The notes: generated from the sequence alone by a model not told the origin. Shown: positions 1 through 10,527, counted from the first letter of the stretch. The stretch: DNA of 28,172 bases from Sphaerulina vaccinii (GCA_022570795.1 JAKUDP010000021.1:1-28172); one strand, 5' to 3'. Numbers and translations are program-made.

Positions 1-459
1 ATTTTTAGGTAGCTATTTCTTTTTTATAAAAATATATAAGTAAATAATATAATAAACTACTTTAAATCTATAAATAGAATAAGCTTCCTATATAAAAAGA
101 AGCCTACGAGAGGATTCTATACTAATACTATCTAGATTACTATAATCTCTACTACTATATTTAGAGTATAGGCCTTTTTTTTAAATAAAAAAAATATATA
201 GAAATCTTAGAATAGTATCTAACTATTTATAGCTTCTTTTCTAGATATTAAAAAAGCTTTAAAAATAAAAACTTTTTTTATAGAAAAAAATGTTTTTAAG
301 TAATTACTCCTATACTATCGAGAATATATAAAGACTTTTTTTCTAATTTCTAAAAATAAAAGTATTTTAGCTTTTTAGAAACCTAGATTTAATTATAAAA
401 TACTTCTAGAAAAAAATAAAAATAGTAAGAAAAAATAATATTTATAGAATTTTTTTTAT

Positions 460-1250
460 AATATAATTTAGAATAAGCTACTTATATTATAGAAGACTTT
501 TATATTCTTACTAGATAGAGATTTTATTTATATAAGTAAATTCTCTACTATAGCTTCTATTTTTTTTACTAAGAAATCTAGAAGAGGCCTATATTTTTAT
601 ATTAACTATTAAGGTCTTAATACTATTACTATTAAGAATTAATATCTACTACTTCTTATAAAAGAGACTTTCGCCTTTCTAAGTAAGGCTAAGTAGCTTA
701 TAAAGCTCGATATTTTAACTATATTCTACTATATTAGAATTATAAAAAAAGATAAATAGAAAACTACTTTCTAAATATACTACGAATTATTCGAATAGAA
801 AGTTTGCCTTTTTAGGCTAACTAGTATACCTACTATCTTCTAGAAGTTTTTAAACTAAATTTTATTTTTTTTTTAATAACTTTTATATAGTATATATTAA
901 TAATATTCTTATTTTCTTAAATAGATTCTTCTAAGACTACTAAAAGAAAGTAAAAAGTATTATTAATAGGCTTACTAAAAATAGCCTAATACTAGATATT
1001 AGTAAATATAAGTTCGAAATAAAATTAATAAAGTACTTAGAGTATATTATTAAAATTAGTATTAGAATTAGAATAGATTCTAAAAAGATAGCTACTATTA
1101 TAAACTAGAAGAAGCTAATAACTATCTAAAAAGTTTGTTTATTTCTTAGCTTTACTAATTACTATTAGATTTTTATATAGAACTATACTAACTTTACTAA
1201 ATCTCTTCTAGACTTTATAAAGAAAAAAGTTAGGTTCTAATAGATAGACA
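460..1250 (+). pseudogene. gypsy-1 reverse transcriptase (RIP-inactivated)
   Basis: This is the remnant of the RNA-dependent DNA polymerase that copies the element RNA. At 590-640 a frame reads YINY*GLNTITIKN, which fits the gypsy VDYRGLN..TIKN block. It is preceded at about 530-590 by a match to the 'SPxxSPxxFVKKxxGGLRFC' stretch. Around 700-830 comes a match to the LDxxxAFxxIRI...TAFxTRYGLFEWxVxPFGLxNAP region. The catalytic YVDD box survives at 893-904 as tat-att-aat-aat (Y-I-N-N), so both metal-binding aspartates have become asparagine, as G-to-A change predicts. The connection domain, with an FANYYRRFI-like block, follows at about 1140-1250. Class assignment is firm; boundaries are approximate. 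Confidence 0.88.
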
Positions 1251-1329
1251 AATAGATAACTACTTTTAAATATTTAAAAGATATCTTTATAAATAGGCTA
1301 GTATTATTTTTATATAATCTAGACTAAAT

Positions 1330-1700
1330 AATATAAATAGAGCCTAATTTTTCTAGATAGGCTATTAGAGGCACTATCTATTAGTACGACTCTATTATAT
1401 AGTAATAGCGCTCTATTACTTTCTTTTTCTAATAATATACTCTAGTAGAAGCAAACTATAATATCTATAATAAAGAACTTTTTACTATAGTTAAATATAT
1501 TAAAAAATAGAACTTAGAGTTATAAAAACTATCTAATACTTTCGAAGTTTTAACTAACTATAAGAATCTAGAACCTTTTTTTATAAAGAAGTATCTAAGT
1601 AAATAATAGATCTAATAGTCTAACTTTTTAGCTCTATTCTAGATAAGACTAGTTTACTAATCTAGAAAAGACGCTATAGTTCCGGACGCTCTATCTCGTA
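1330..1700 (+). pseudogene. gypsy-1 RNase H (RIP-inactivated)
   Basis: This is the remnant of the ribonuclease H that removes the RNA strand of the RNA-DNA hybrid. The frame at about 1435-1515 reads EANYNIYNKELFTIVKYIKK, matching the gypsy signature NYEIYDKELLAIVxxLExW. Downstream, about 1535-1610 reads VLTNYKNLEPFF, matching VxTDHKNLEYFM. The D in the second motif is lost (N) by G-to-A. The domain directly follows the RT connection region, as expected for gypsy pol. Confidence 0.85.
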
Positions 1701-2049
1701 GAGACTAGAATATTTCTAAAAATTCGACTAATAATAGGCTTATAAAATAGATATACTATATTACTTTCTTTTGAAATACAAGTACTATCTATAACTACTA
1801 AAGAATAGACTAGTCTATTTACTAATAATAACAAACTACGAGACCTATAGAGCTAGGCTTTTAATACTAAATATAGATAGGCCTATTAATAAGTATAAGT
1901 AGTAGTAGAAGAAAGTAGATATTTCTTCTCTATAGAACTAAACCTCTACCTTTCTATTAGAAAATATAAAATTTAGAATAGACTACTATACTTTCGAAAC
2001 TATATCTAGTTACTCTTTTATAAACTACTTACTACCTAGGTTATCTAGA

Positions 2050-3010
2050 AACTTTATAACTCTATTTTTAGTAGCTATACTAGCCGAGATACTACTATCG
2101 ACTACTTTTTCTAATAGTTCTTTTAGATAGAAATAAATATATAAGTTCGATATTTTATATATAACTATACTATCTATAGTCGATTTATAATATAAAGGAA
2201 TAGAAAGAAAAGCTTTCTAAAGCTTCTTCTAATTTCTAATTATATATAAACTAATATTTCTATAGACTTTATTATAGATCTTCTACTAAATAAAAATAAT
2301 AGATTAACTACTATCTTTATAATTATAAATCGTTTTAGTAAAAGTAATATATTTCTCTATATACTATCTAGCTAGTTCGATATAGATAGACTATCTCGCT
2401 TTATTATCGACTAGTATATATCTATTTACTAGCTTCTTTAAGTATTATTTCTAATAGAAGAGTATAATTTATTAATAGACTTTAGTAATAACTTTATAAA
2501 CTTCTATATATTATTTAAAAGCTTTTAATAGCCTACTATTCTAAAATAGATAGTTCTATAGAAAAATATAATTAGAAAATAGAGATATACCTCTAGGCCT
2601 TTATAGTATATAACTAAGTAGATTAGAGTAAGTAGCTATCTCTAGCGTCTATTACTCTAGATAGTAGAATACTTATAATAATAGGTATTTCTCTCTTCTT
2701 TCTATTTTATAAATACTATCTCTAAAATATAGAAATAGTAGAACTTAATAAAAATATAAACTTCTATAATTTTCGAAAGAAAGGTAAAGCTATTATTTAG
2801 AAGCTATAGTAAGTATATAACTTTACTTATTCGGTAATAGCTATAATATAATAATAATAAGAGTTTTATACTAATTAATTTCGAGTAGCCTCTATTACTT
2901 ACTATATTAGAAATAAAGTCTAGCTAAATCTAAAAAATATTACTACTAATTAACTAATAAAGAAACTTAACTAGATTTATATAAAATATATAGTTACCTA
3001 GATATTCTCT
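2050..3010 (+). pseudogene. gypsy-1 integrase with GPY/F-type C-terminus (RIP-inactivated)
   Basis: This is the remnant of the DDE integrase that inserts the element cDNA. Around 2236-2300 the frame gives a match to W..ISMDFITDLPxS, and 2300-2345 gives a match to xxxVVVDRFSK (read here as IVNRFSK). Around 2590-2700 it matches the WxxxLPLAEFAYNNSxHxSTGxSPFF block. At 2912-3000 the reading ISRNKVQLNLKNITTN and the following TKKLN fit the GDKVWLxxxNIxTxRPSKKLDWxxxGPF module that ends gypsy integrases. The copia element interrupts the sequence 40 bases after this module, and the chromodomain is found on the far side at 8850. Confidence 0.87.
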
Positions 3011-3035
3011 AGTTTGCTTTATTTTATTAAATAAA

Positions 3036-3040
3036 ATATA
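3036..3040. repeat. Target site duplication of copia-1, left copy
   Basis: The pentamer ATATA lies directly before the LTR start TATTAGAAAG. The same pentamer follows the 3' LTR at 8765-8769. Five bases is the usual duplication for Ty1/copia elements. The pentamer is low in information in such AT-rich DNA, but gypsy-1 coding sequence resumes exactly on the other side, which supports it. Confidence 0.75.
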
Positions 3041-3287
3041 TATTAGAAAGTATAGTCTAGTTAGACTATCTAAAAGATACTCTTTTAGAAATTAGATTAT
3101 ATAATATAGGTTATATAATAATAGGTTATATAACTTATCTAATACTCTATATTTTAGAAGGAGATACAACCTATATCTAACTAATATAATTAATATAGTT
3201 AGTTTCTATCTAATACTTCTATTTCTATTATATATTAAAACTTTTTTTATATATTATAAGTATATATATTATTGTTCTATTTCGATA
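3041..3287 (+). repeat. copia-1 5' LTR
   Basis: This 247-bp LTR begins TATTAGAAAG and ends TATTTCGATA. The less mutated 3' LTR of copia-2 shows the original start as TGTTGGAAAG, so TG was changed to TA by RIP. It contains a block of TTATATAA-type palindromes near 3100-3130. In copia-2 part of this block still reads as a CACGT core, so the palindromes were probably TCACGTGA sites once. A TATA-like stretch lies near 3247-3270. Confidence 0.92.
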
Positions 3288-3299
3288 GGTTATAAGCCT
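3288..3299 (+). other. copia-1 primer binding site (initiator-tRNA-Met anticodon type)
   Basis: GGTTATAAGCCT directly abuts the LTR end. With G-to-A and C-to-T reversed it would read GGTTATGAGCCC, the complement of the anticodon loop and 5' stem of eukaryotic initiator tRNA-Met (GGGCUCAUAACC). Drosophila copia and relatives are known to prime from a half-tRNA cleaved in that loop. The same site in copia-2 (10528-10539) has retained the final CCC. Confidence 0.75.
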
Positions 3300-3309
3300 A
3301 GATTTGTAG

Positions 3310-4880
3310 AGGAAGTATTAGATAGTAATAGTTAGCCTTTTCTAATAGTAGAATATAAACCTATAATAAAAAAAGTAAAAAAAGATCTAAAATATATCTA
3401 TCTATACTACTAAGAAGACTTAGAAGAACTTAGTATATTCTAGAAGTTTCTAAAAGTAGATAAAATAGAAAAGAACCTAGTAAAGTATATCTAAAAGAAT
3501 AGAGCTTAAAAAAATATAAAGATAAAAAAGTAAGCTAGAAGCTAAAATACTATTTTATATAGATAAGACTTAACTTCTATACTAGAATACTACTAATATT
3601 TTAGAAAAGTATATTCCTCTAAAAAGAAACTATTTAAGTCTATCTATAAGTATAGATAAGTAGAAAGTATAGAAAACTATACTAAGCTTATCTAAAAGAA
3701 AAGAAAAAAAGTCTTAGATAAGAAAAATAGCTATCTAGAAACTACTATTTAAGTTATTTAAAAAAGTATTAATTTTCTAAAGTTTAGTTTTAATATTTTA
3801 GGCAAAATAGATTAAAAGTAAGAAAATAGATTTAGTAGGAAAGTAGCTATACTAATTCTAATATAAAAGAACTATAAAGCCTAGTTTAGAATAATAAGAA
3901 TATATTTTATATCTAAATAAATAGAATAGATTCTATTAGAGACTATACTAGATACTCTAGTATTAACTCTTTTAGAATATATATTAACTATATTATTAGA
4001 CTTACTAGATAGCTCTATTAAGAAAGTATTCTATAAAAAGTATAATATAGTAGCTTTCTATAAAATATATATCTATATATTAGTAGATAATTAGAAAGTA
4101 ATATAAAAAATTAAAATAGTAAAAGAGCTCTAGAAATAGGCTAAAAAGAAATATAAAAGCAAGCTCTAAGCTATAGAAAAAAACTTTTTTAAATAGTATA
4201 CTATATTCGAGATATAAAATAGCTAGATAATTAATAAAGTATAGTAGAGCCTAAGTACTATTATAAAAAGAATAGTTATAATCTTTTTATAGTTTAAAAA
4301 AATTAAAACTAAAAATAGAAAAATATAGTAACTTCTTATAGCTCTATCTAAGTTCTATTTAATAATTAGAAATAGTATAGATCTAAAGTAGAATTTTAAG
4401 CTTTAGAATATTCTTAGAATTCTAAAAGAAAAATAGAAATAGATAATAGGCTAAGAGATAGCTATATTTACTAAAAAAAATATTTAGAGACTACTAGCCT
4501 ATTTCTTCTATAAAGAACTATATATCTAGAATAATTACTCTAGACTTTAAAAAAGTAAAAAGAGCTACTAAGACTATAGTACTAAAAATAGAATACTAAG
4601 TTAAAAAAAGATACTTTCTATTAAAATAAAAAAAAAAATATTTACTAGAAAAAAATAAATTTAAAAAAATAGTAAAAAAACTTAAACTTAAAGTATAATT
4701 TTTTAAAAAAAAATCTAATTTAAATAAAAAGTATCTAAAAAAAGCTTTTATAGTATAAGAAAATATAGAGTTACTAACTACTTTAGAAGTATTTTAGACT
4801 TTATTAAAGAATAAAAATATAGATAAAGTAGCCTACTTAACTATAGATATAAAAAATAAATATAAGCTATTAGAATAGCT
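3310..4880 (+). pseudogene. copia-1 gag region (RIP-inactivated)
   Basis: This is the remnant of the capsid/nucleocapsid part of the copia polyprotein, collinear with 10550-12110 of copia-2. The coding frame is identified mostly through copia-2, where a CCHC-type zinc knuckle is legible at 11731-11769. Here the equivalent stretch near 4501-4540 has lost its cysteine codons (tgc/tgt to tac/tat). No start codon can be fixed because ATG is destroyed by TpG depletion. The region is entirely interrupted by stops. Confidence 0.7.
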
Positions 4881-7800
4881 ACTTAACTTTTATATTTCTA
4901 TTTATATAACTAACTAAGAATTACTTTTTAGAAAACTAAAACCTCTTTAGACTAGGAAGTAGATTAAGGTCGGTAGTAGCTACCTAATAGCTATATATAT
5001 TAGAAAAGTAGTAATAGAAGAAAAAAAAGAAAAATAGATTATACTAAAAAATATTCTATTTATACCTAGTTTTAGAGTTAATCTTATTTTATAAAATTAG
5101 TTTAGTAAGTAGTTTAGTATTTAACTACTAAAATTTATATTTATTTTAGCCTCTAGAAAAGTAGTTATCTAGATAAGAATATTAGAAGGAGTCCTATTTA
5201 TTAAAAAAATTAATAAAAGTCTAGCTAAGTCTATTAGGCTCTAGAAGCTTAACTAAAATTAAGTATACTTCTTATAGGAATTAATAGATAAAGTATATAC
5301 TTTCTATATATTAGAGAGTACCTAGAATTAGTAGAAGCTCTAGTATCGAAAGCTTATATATTTTAGAGAAAAGGTAGTAAAAGACCTTTACTAGATCTTA
5401 GATTTAAAAAGCCTAATACTAATTCTAAAGGAGTATAGAGTATATAGAGTCTATATAATAGTAAAAATAAAGTAGTATAGAAAGAAAGAAATATAGTAGA
5501 AGCTCTAAAAGCTAGCTTTTATATCTATTAATATCTATAGACTTCTATCTATTTTAAAATTAGAATTTAAATAGTAGCTTAAAATTATTAATAACTTTTT
5601 AAAAAAGAAGTAGGCCTTTCTACTAAAGTTAAAAATAGATATACTATCTACTCTCTACTAATAGAAAAGAAAGGTAGAGCTTTAATCTAGAAATTCTCTT
5701 TAAATAGTAAGAAGTAATAGAGCTAGAAAGCTTTTTACTATACTAAAGTAGTAGGAAAAAAAGTAGAATCTCTTTCTATACTACTAAAGTATATAACTCT
5801 ATTTAGAATAGAGTTATTAAAAGGTCGATCTAGACTTCTAAAAAAAAAGTAAAAGTAATACTAGAAGAATCTAATATACTAATTAAGTTCTAGCCTAAGG
5901 TACTAGAAGTAAGTATTATTATTAGAAATACTTTTCTAAATAGGCTAGATATTAATAGATTTAAGGTCTTACCTAAGAAGGTATTCTTAGAATAGAGACC
6001 TCTAGTATTATACTTTAGAGTCTAGAGCTATAGAGTAGTAGTATATATAAACTCGAAGTTCTAGCTAGCTAGAATAAAATTAGATAAACTAATAAATAGA
6101 AGTAAGAATACTATATTTATTAGTTATATTCTAGATACTACTAAAATATAGCTTTTCTAGAAGCCTAATATAAAGGCTATTAAAGCTTATAGTAATACTA
6201 AGTAGTTTAAGTATAAAAAAAAAGAAGATTTAGAGTTAAATATTTCTAAGCTTAACTAATCTAGTATTATACTAGTTAGGAAACTAGTTAGAAAACTAAA
6301 AAAGTAGAAGGAGTTCTAAAGTCTATTAGGCTCTAGAGGCCTAACTAAATATTAACTACTATTTATATAGCTTAGACTTCTACTAAAAAATAAAAAGAAG
6401 TACTAGAAGATAGATCTAGAAAAAGAAAACTCTAGAAGTATATAGCTTTAGAAAGAGAAAATTAGAATAGAGTAGCTAACTAATTAGCTAACCGAAGTTT
6501 ATTAAAAGACTAGTAGAAATATATATATTAGAAAATATCTAGATATTATATAAGATCTACTAGAAGTAAAAATATAATTCTAGAAAAAAAGGAAATCTAT
6601 TTCTAATAAAAAAAAAAAACCTAAACCTAAAGCCTATAGTATAGTTATAAAGTAGGTCCTCTAAAAAAAATAGAGAAATAAAAAAGAAAATATATCTAAC
6701 TTAAAGTATTATAAAGTATTTCTTAGCCTAATTAAAAAAGAAAGAAATTATATTTAGAAAACTTTAATAGAAATTAAAAAGGTTATATTTATAGTACTTA
6801 GACCTAATATTACTTTAAAGTAAAAGGTTCCTATTCTAAAGTTCTATAAAAAAGTAATATAGAATTCTAAATAGAGCTATATATAGAAAGAAGTAATCTA
6901 GAAAGAACTAGTAGCTTTAGATAGTAACTATACCTAGAAGCTAGTTATACTACTAAAAAATATAAACCTTATAATATCTAGATAGGTTTTTAATATAAAA
7001 AAATTAATTAGTAGAGCTATTAAAAAGTTTAAAGTAAAACTAGTTACTAGAAGATTCTCCTAGAAGTTTAGAGTAGACTTTAAAAATACTTTTATACTAA
7101 CTATAAGATATAATACTTTAAAAGTATTTATAGTAGTTATTTGCAAAAAGGACTTAGAGATATACTAAGTAGATATAAATAATATATTTATAGAGAGCTT
7201 TCTAAAAAAAAATATTTATATAATTCTACCTCTAGAAGTAGAAGTTCTACTAAACTAGGTTCTAAAAATTCTAAGAAGTCTCTATAAACTTAAGTAAATA
7301 GTAAGAGACTAGAATAAACTCTATATCTTAAAGCTAGAATAAATAGAATTCGATTAATTAGAAATCGACCTATATCTACTTATCTATAAAGAAAGAAGAA
7401 TTATAGTTCTAACCTATATAGATAATATATCTATTATAGTACTAGAACTAAAAGATATTCTCTAGTTTAAGAAATAGCTTAGTAAGGTTTTTAAAATTAA
7501 GAATCTAAAAAAGCTAGAAAAGATTTTTAAAATAAAAATAATAAAAGATAGAGTTATAGAAACTCTAAAGCTTAATTAAGAATACTATATCTAAGAAAAC
7601 TTTATAAAGCTAAATATAACTAAGGAAAATACCTATCTAACTCTCTTACTAATAGATAGTTATAAAAGCTTTACTAAAATAATTCTATCTAATAAAAAAT
7701 ATACTAAATAGAAGTACTAAAGCTAGATAGATATATAGATATAGCTAATAGTTATAATAAGACTAGATATTACTTTCGCTTTTAGTAGACTAAGCTTATA

Positions 7801-8480
7801 TATAGCTAATCTAATAAAAGAATATATAAATACTCTAAAGAAACTAGTAAAGTACTTTAGGTCGTCCCTAGACCTAGAACTTATATTTAGAAAAGATAGT
7901 AGAAGCCTTATTAGATATTTAGACTCTAATTATATAATAGACAAAGTAGATAGAGTTTTAATTCTCGGATCTATCTTCTTCTTCTATAGAGTACTAGTAT
8001 TTTAAATAAGTAAAAAATAGAAGTCTATAATAATATTAACTATAGAAGCTAAGTATATAGCTCTAAATATATATACTAAGTAATTTTAATTTCTAGTAGT
8101 ACTTCTAAAGAAAATAGACTATATAGAGCTAGTAGAAAAGTATTCTTTTTAACTACTTATTAAAGCAAACTCTAATATAGTAAATAAACTTAAACCTATT
8201 TAGATTATAGAAGATAACTAAGTATCTCTAACTCTAGTTAAGGATATCTATACCTATAAGAGATTAAAATATATTAATATAGCCTATAATAGTATTAGGA
8301 GACTCTAGTAGTAAAAGAAGATAGTAGTAGTATATATTCTAATAAAAGAGATAGTTATAGATAGGTTAACTAAGCCGAAGAATAGTCTCTAATTCTAGGA
8401 GTTTATAAGACAACTCTAGCTTATATAAATAGCTTTTCTATACTTAATAAGTTATCGAGATCTAGAATAGAATATAAGTA
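4881..8480 (+). pseudogene. copia-1 pol: protease, integrase, RT, RNase H (RIP-inactivated)
   Basis: The domains appear in copia order. The protease active-site stretch is at 4885-4899 (N-S-Y-I-S, from D-S-x-T/A-S). The integrase zinc region is at about 5335-5420, with the first histidine codon turned to tat. The end of the integrase core is at about 5845-6020. The RT box is at 7415-7426, read Y-I-D-N in place of YxDD. The RNase H blocks are KKQKS..ILTIEAKYIAL at about 8010-8075 and KYINIAYNSIRRL...ADRLTKPK near 8265-8380. Protease and integrase share frame 1 while RT is in frame 2, so at least one indel lies between them as well as the many RIP stops. The copia assignment is certain from domain order and the second copy. 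Confidence 0.9.
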
Positions 8481-8521
8481 CTAGAATATAGAGTAGAAGA
8501 ACTATCTAGCCTAAGTAGAAG

Positions 8522-8764
8522 TATTAGAAAGTATAGTCTAGTTAGACTATTTAAAAAAAAAATAGAAATTAGATTATATAATATAGATTATATAATAGTA
8601 GGTTATATAACTTATCTAATACTCTATATTTTAGAAGGAGATGCAACCTATATCTAACTAATATAATTAATATAGGTAGTTTCTATCTAATACTTCTACT
8701 TCTATTATATATTAAAACTCTTTCTATATATTATAAGTATATATATTATTATCCTATTTCGATA
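8522..8764 (+). repeat. copia-1 3' LTR
   Basis: This 243-bp LTR begins TATTAGAAAG and ends TATTTCGATA, collinear with 3041-3287. It differs from the 5' LTR by a few transitions and a short A-rich deletion near 8555-8570. It is followed directly by the target duplication ATATA and the resumed gypsy-1 sequence. Confidence 0.92.
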
Positions 8765-8769
8765 ATATA
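8765..8769. repeat. Target site duplication of copia-1, right copy
   Basis: ATATA follows the 3' LTR end CGATA and matches 3036-3040. It fixes the outer edge of copia-1. Confidence 0.75.
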
Positions 8770-8849
8770 CTATATAGAGTATTTAAGAAGTTTTATACTA
8801 TTCTACTATACCCTACTTCTACTAACCTACTCGAGTCGCAAGAAGTAGA

Positions 8850-9080
8850 TAATATATAGCCTATAGTAATTATAAATAAAAAGAGAATTAATAAGTATAG
8901 TATTAAAGCTATTTTCTATTACTAAATAAGACAAGTTAGTAGAGGTTCTTAGAGGGAAGTATATATTAAATAGGTAGAGTATACTACCTCTATATAGAGT
9001 CTTTTATATAATTTTAAAAATATAGTTATATTTAAATATTTTAAAGAACTATATAGAAATATAGAAAAGAATAATAGTTC
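8850..9080 (+). pseudogene. gypsy-1 chromodomain (RIP-inactivated)
   Basis: The frame reads LLESQEVDNIQP, then IINKKRINKYSIKAIFYY, a RIP-altered stop, IRQVSRGS and EVYIKQVEYTTST, followed by YNFKNIVIFKYFKELYRNIEK. This has the shape of the chromodomain of Ty3/gypsy chromoviruses: I-L-D-x-R...YxVxWxGY...TWEPxxNL...IxxFxxxY. Such domains bind methylated histone H3 or heterochromatin and steer integration. Its place after the integrase GPY/F module, on the far side of the copia-1 insertion, ties the two gypsy-1 halves together. Confidence 0.75.
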
Positions 9081-9186
9081 TCCTCTATAAACTACTATAA
9101 ATTTATACTAAGATAGTATAGTATAAATAGTATTTACTAGACCTACGAAGGCTCTAGTAATATAGATATAATAGACGCTAATCTAT

Positions 9187-9200
9187 AAGGAAAGGGGTAA
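9187..9200 (+). other. gypsy-1 polypurine tract
   Basis: AAGGAAAGGGG followed by TAA precedes the presumed LTR start at 9201. It is the purest purine run of this composition in the area and lies about 110 bases after the chromodomain. A polypurine tract primes plus-strand DNA synthesis directly upstream of the 3' LTR. Confidence 0.6.
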
Positions 9201-9309
9201 TATTATAGGCTAGGCCTATAAGTTAGCTTTACTAAAATAACTAATTCTAAAATATTTTTTTATTTTTTAAAAAGTTAGAAGTTAGACTTTTTTTTTTTTT
9301 TAATATTAG

Positions 9310-10280
9310 ATTTTTAATCTAAGGTATTAGGTACTATAGACTACTATATTTAATTTATTATACTAGCTTTCTTATTCTTAGATAAGCTTGCTTATATAGT
9401 AGTTATATTAATAGTAGTTTCTAATACTTTAACTTTCTTACTTTATATATTTTTATTATTATTCTAAAGTATACTAAAGTTAAAAGTAATTATTTTCTAG
9501 GTTTTATTAATTTAATTAATTATAAATTACTAATTATAACTATTAATCTATAGTATAATAAAAATAAAATTATCTAAGTAGTAGACTATAAGTATACTTT
9601 TAGGGAGCTTGCAAGCTACTATCTAATATAGGGCTTCTATAAATAGATTAAATAGAAAGAGCGCTATTCTAAAACTAAATAGAAGGTAGTTTTCCTTATA
9701 TTTAACTCTATTCTATATAAATACAAGTAGCTAATACTAGTATATAGTAATAGGAACTATTCTAAATATACTTTTAATATCTTTTTTAATAATTATTATA
9801 TTAGAATCTACTTATAGAATTAGGAAAAGAATATTATTCTATTTAGTATATAAAATAGCTATATATACTTTAGATATTAAGTTATTAATTAATCGGCCTA
9901 CTAGGTAGAATAAGTTATAAATTCTATAGTATCTACTATTATACTTTAGAACTAGGCTCTAAAGTAATAGAACAACCTATTTACTAAGTTTAACTCTAGT
10001 AATTCTACTAGCTATAAGATTAGCTATTACTTAATTAGTTATTTTACTTAGATCTAATATAGTACTTTTATAATTTAGGTTCTTATACTTCTATACTAAT
10101 AGTCTATTACTCTTAGTTTGAAGGTTAAAGTAATACCTACTATTAGGTAATATACTAAGATCTACTCTATATTTAATATAGTCTACTAGTAATACTTTTA
10201 AAAGTCTAGGAAACTTTTCTATACTATTATACTAAGTATCTATCTTTAGAGGTATTAAGCCTTCTAGTAATAGTATTCTA
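9310..10280 (-). mobile_element. Unidentified repeat unit A, distal part (split by copia-2)
   Basis: This is the reverse complement of about 23935-24895. It continues after the copia-2 insertion at 16003-17682, and the summed length (about 2.65 kb) equals unit B. For example, AGATAAGCTTGCTTATATAG near 9381 matches, in reverse complement, the stretch near 24815. The left edge is soft: similarity is clear from about 9360 and weak to 9310. A poly-T run (poly-A on the unit's own strand) lies just outside at 9288-9301. Both strands show protein-like stretches after ignoring RIP stops, which is not decisive. I recognise no family. The strand given follows the orientation of unit B and is arbitrary. 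Confidence 0.8.
10276..10280. repeat. Target site duplication of copia-2, left copy
   Basis: TTCTA before the LTR start is repeated after the 3' LTR at 16003-16007. In the uninterrupted unit B the corresponding site carries a single copy within TAGAATACTATTACTAGAAG near 23928, which confirms the insertion and the duplication. Confidence 0.9.
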
Positions 10281-10527
10281 TATTAGAAAGTATAGTCTAG
10301 TTAGACTATCTGAGAGACACCCTCTTAGGGATTAGATTATATAATATATATTATATAATAGTAGGTTACGTGGCTTATCTAATGCTCTATATCTTAGAAG
10401 AAGATGCAACCTATAACTAACTAATACAATTAATATAGTTAGTTCCTATCTAACGCTTCTACTTCTATCGCGTATTAAGACCCTTTCTATATATTATAGG
10501 CGTATATATTATCGTCCTATTTCGATA
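10281..10527 (+). repeat. copia-2 5' LTR
   Basis: This 247-bp LTR starts TATTAGAAAG and ends TATTTCGATA. Its first 30 or so bases are as fully RIPed as copia-1. From about 10312 it abruptly retains GAGAGACACC and later ACGTGGC, ATGC and ATCGCG. It contains the palindromic TATATAATATATATTATATA block and a TATA-like TCTATATATTATAGG near 10485. Confidence 0.93.

Larger units (their letters stand above)
1..3040 (+). mobile_element. Ty3/gypsy element gypsy-1, left part, truncated by the window edge
   Basis: This is the left half of a RIPed chromodomain-type gypsy retrotransposon whose 5' end lies outside the window. The order RT, RNase H, integrase on the + strand is that of the Ty3/gypsy superfamily. 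The element is cut at 3040 by a copia insertion and resumes at 8765, where its chromodomain and 3' end lie. The duplicated pentamer ATATA at 3036-3040 and 8765-8769 marks the break. Bases 1 to about 450 should hold the end of gag and the protease, but I could not recognise motifs there. All frames are interrupted by TAA/TAG at former CAA, CAG or TGG codons, so nothing can be expressed. The gypsy class is clear; the exact family is not. Confidence 0.9.
3041..8764 (+). mobile_element. Full-length Ty1/copia retrotransposon copia-1, heavily RIPed
   Basis: This is a complete LTR retrotransposon with two direct LTRs (3041-3287 and 8522-8764), a primer binding site at 3288 and a gag-pol remnant in copia order (protease, integrase, RT, RNase H). 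It matches copia-2 (10281-16002) almost collinearly. The coordinate offset drifts only from 7240 at the primer site, to 7230 at protease, 7232 at integrase and 7234 at RT and the 3' LTR, so only small indels separate them. It has lost nearly every CpA and TpG and is more decayed than copia-2. It interrupts gypsy-1 between the integrase C-terminus and the chromodomain. No frame can encode a product. Confidence 0.95.
8765..9310 (+). mobile_element. gypsy-1, right part: chromodomain, polypurine tract and start of 3' LTR
   Basis: This continues the element interrupted at 3040. It holds the end of the pol frame with a chromodomain (about 8850-9080), then a purine-rich tract AAGGAAAGGGG near 9187-9197 and, from 9201, a TATTATAGGC start that would be TGTTACGGG-like before RIP. 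That is the usual layout at the 3' end of fungal gypsy elements. The right end of the LTR is not clear, since it merges into unit A somewhere near 9310-9360. A 14-base T run lies at 9288-9301. Confidence 0.72.
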
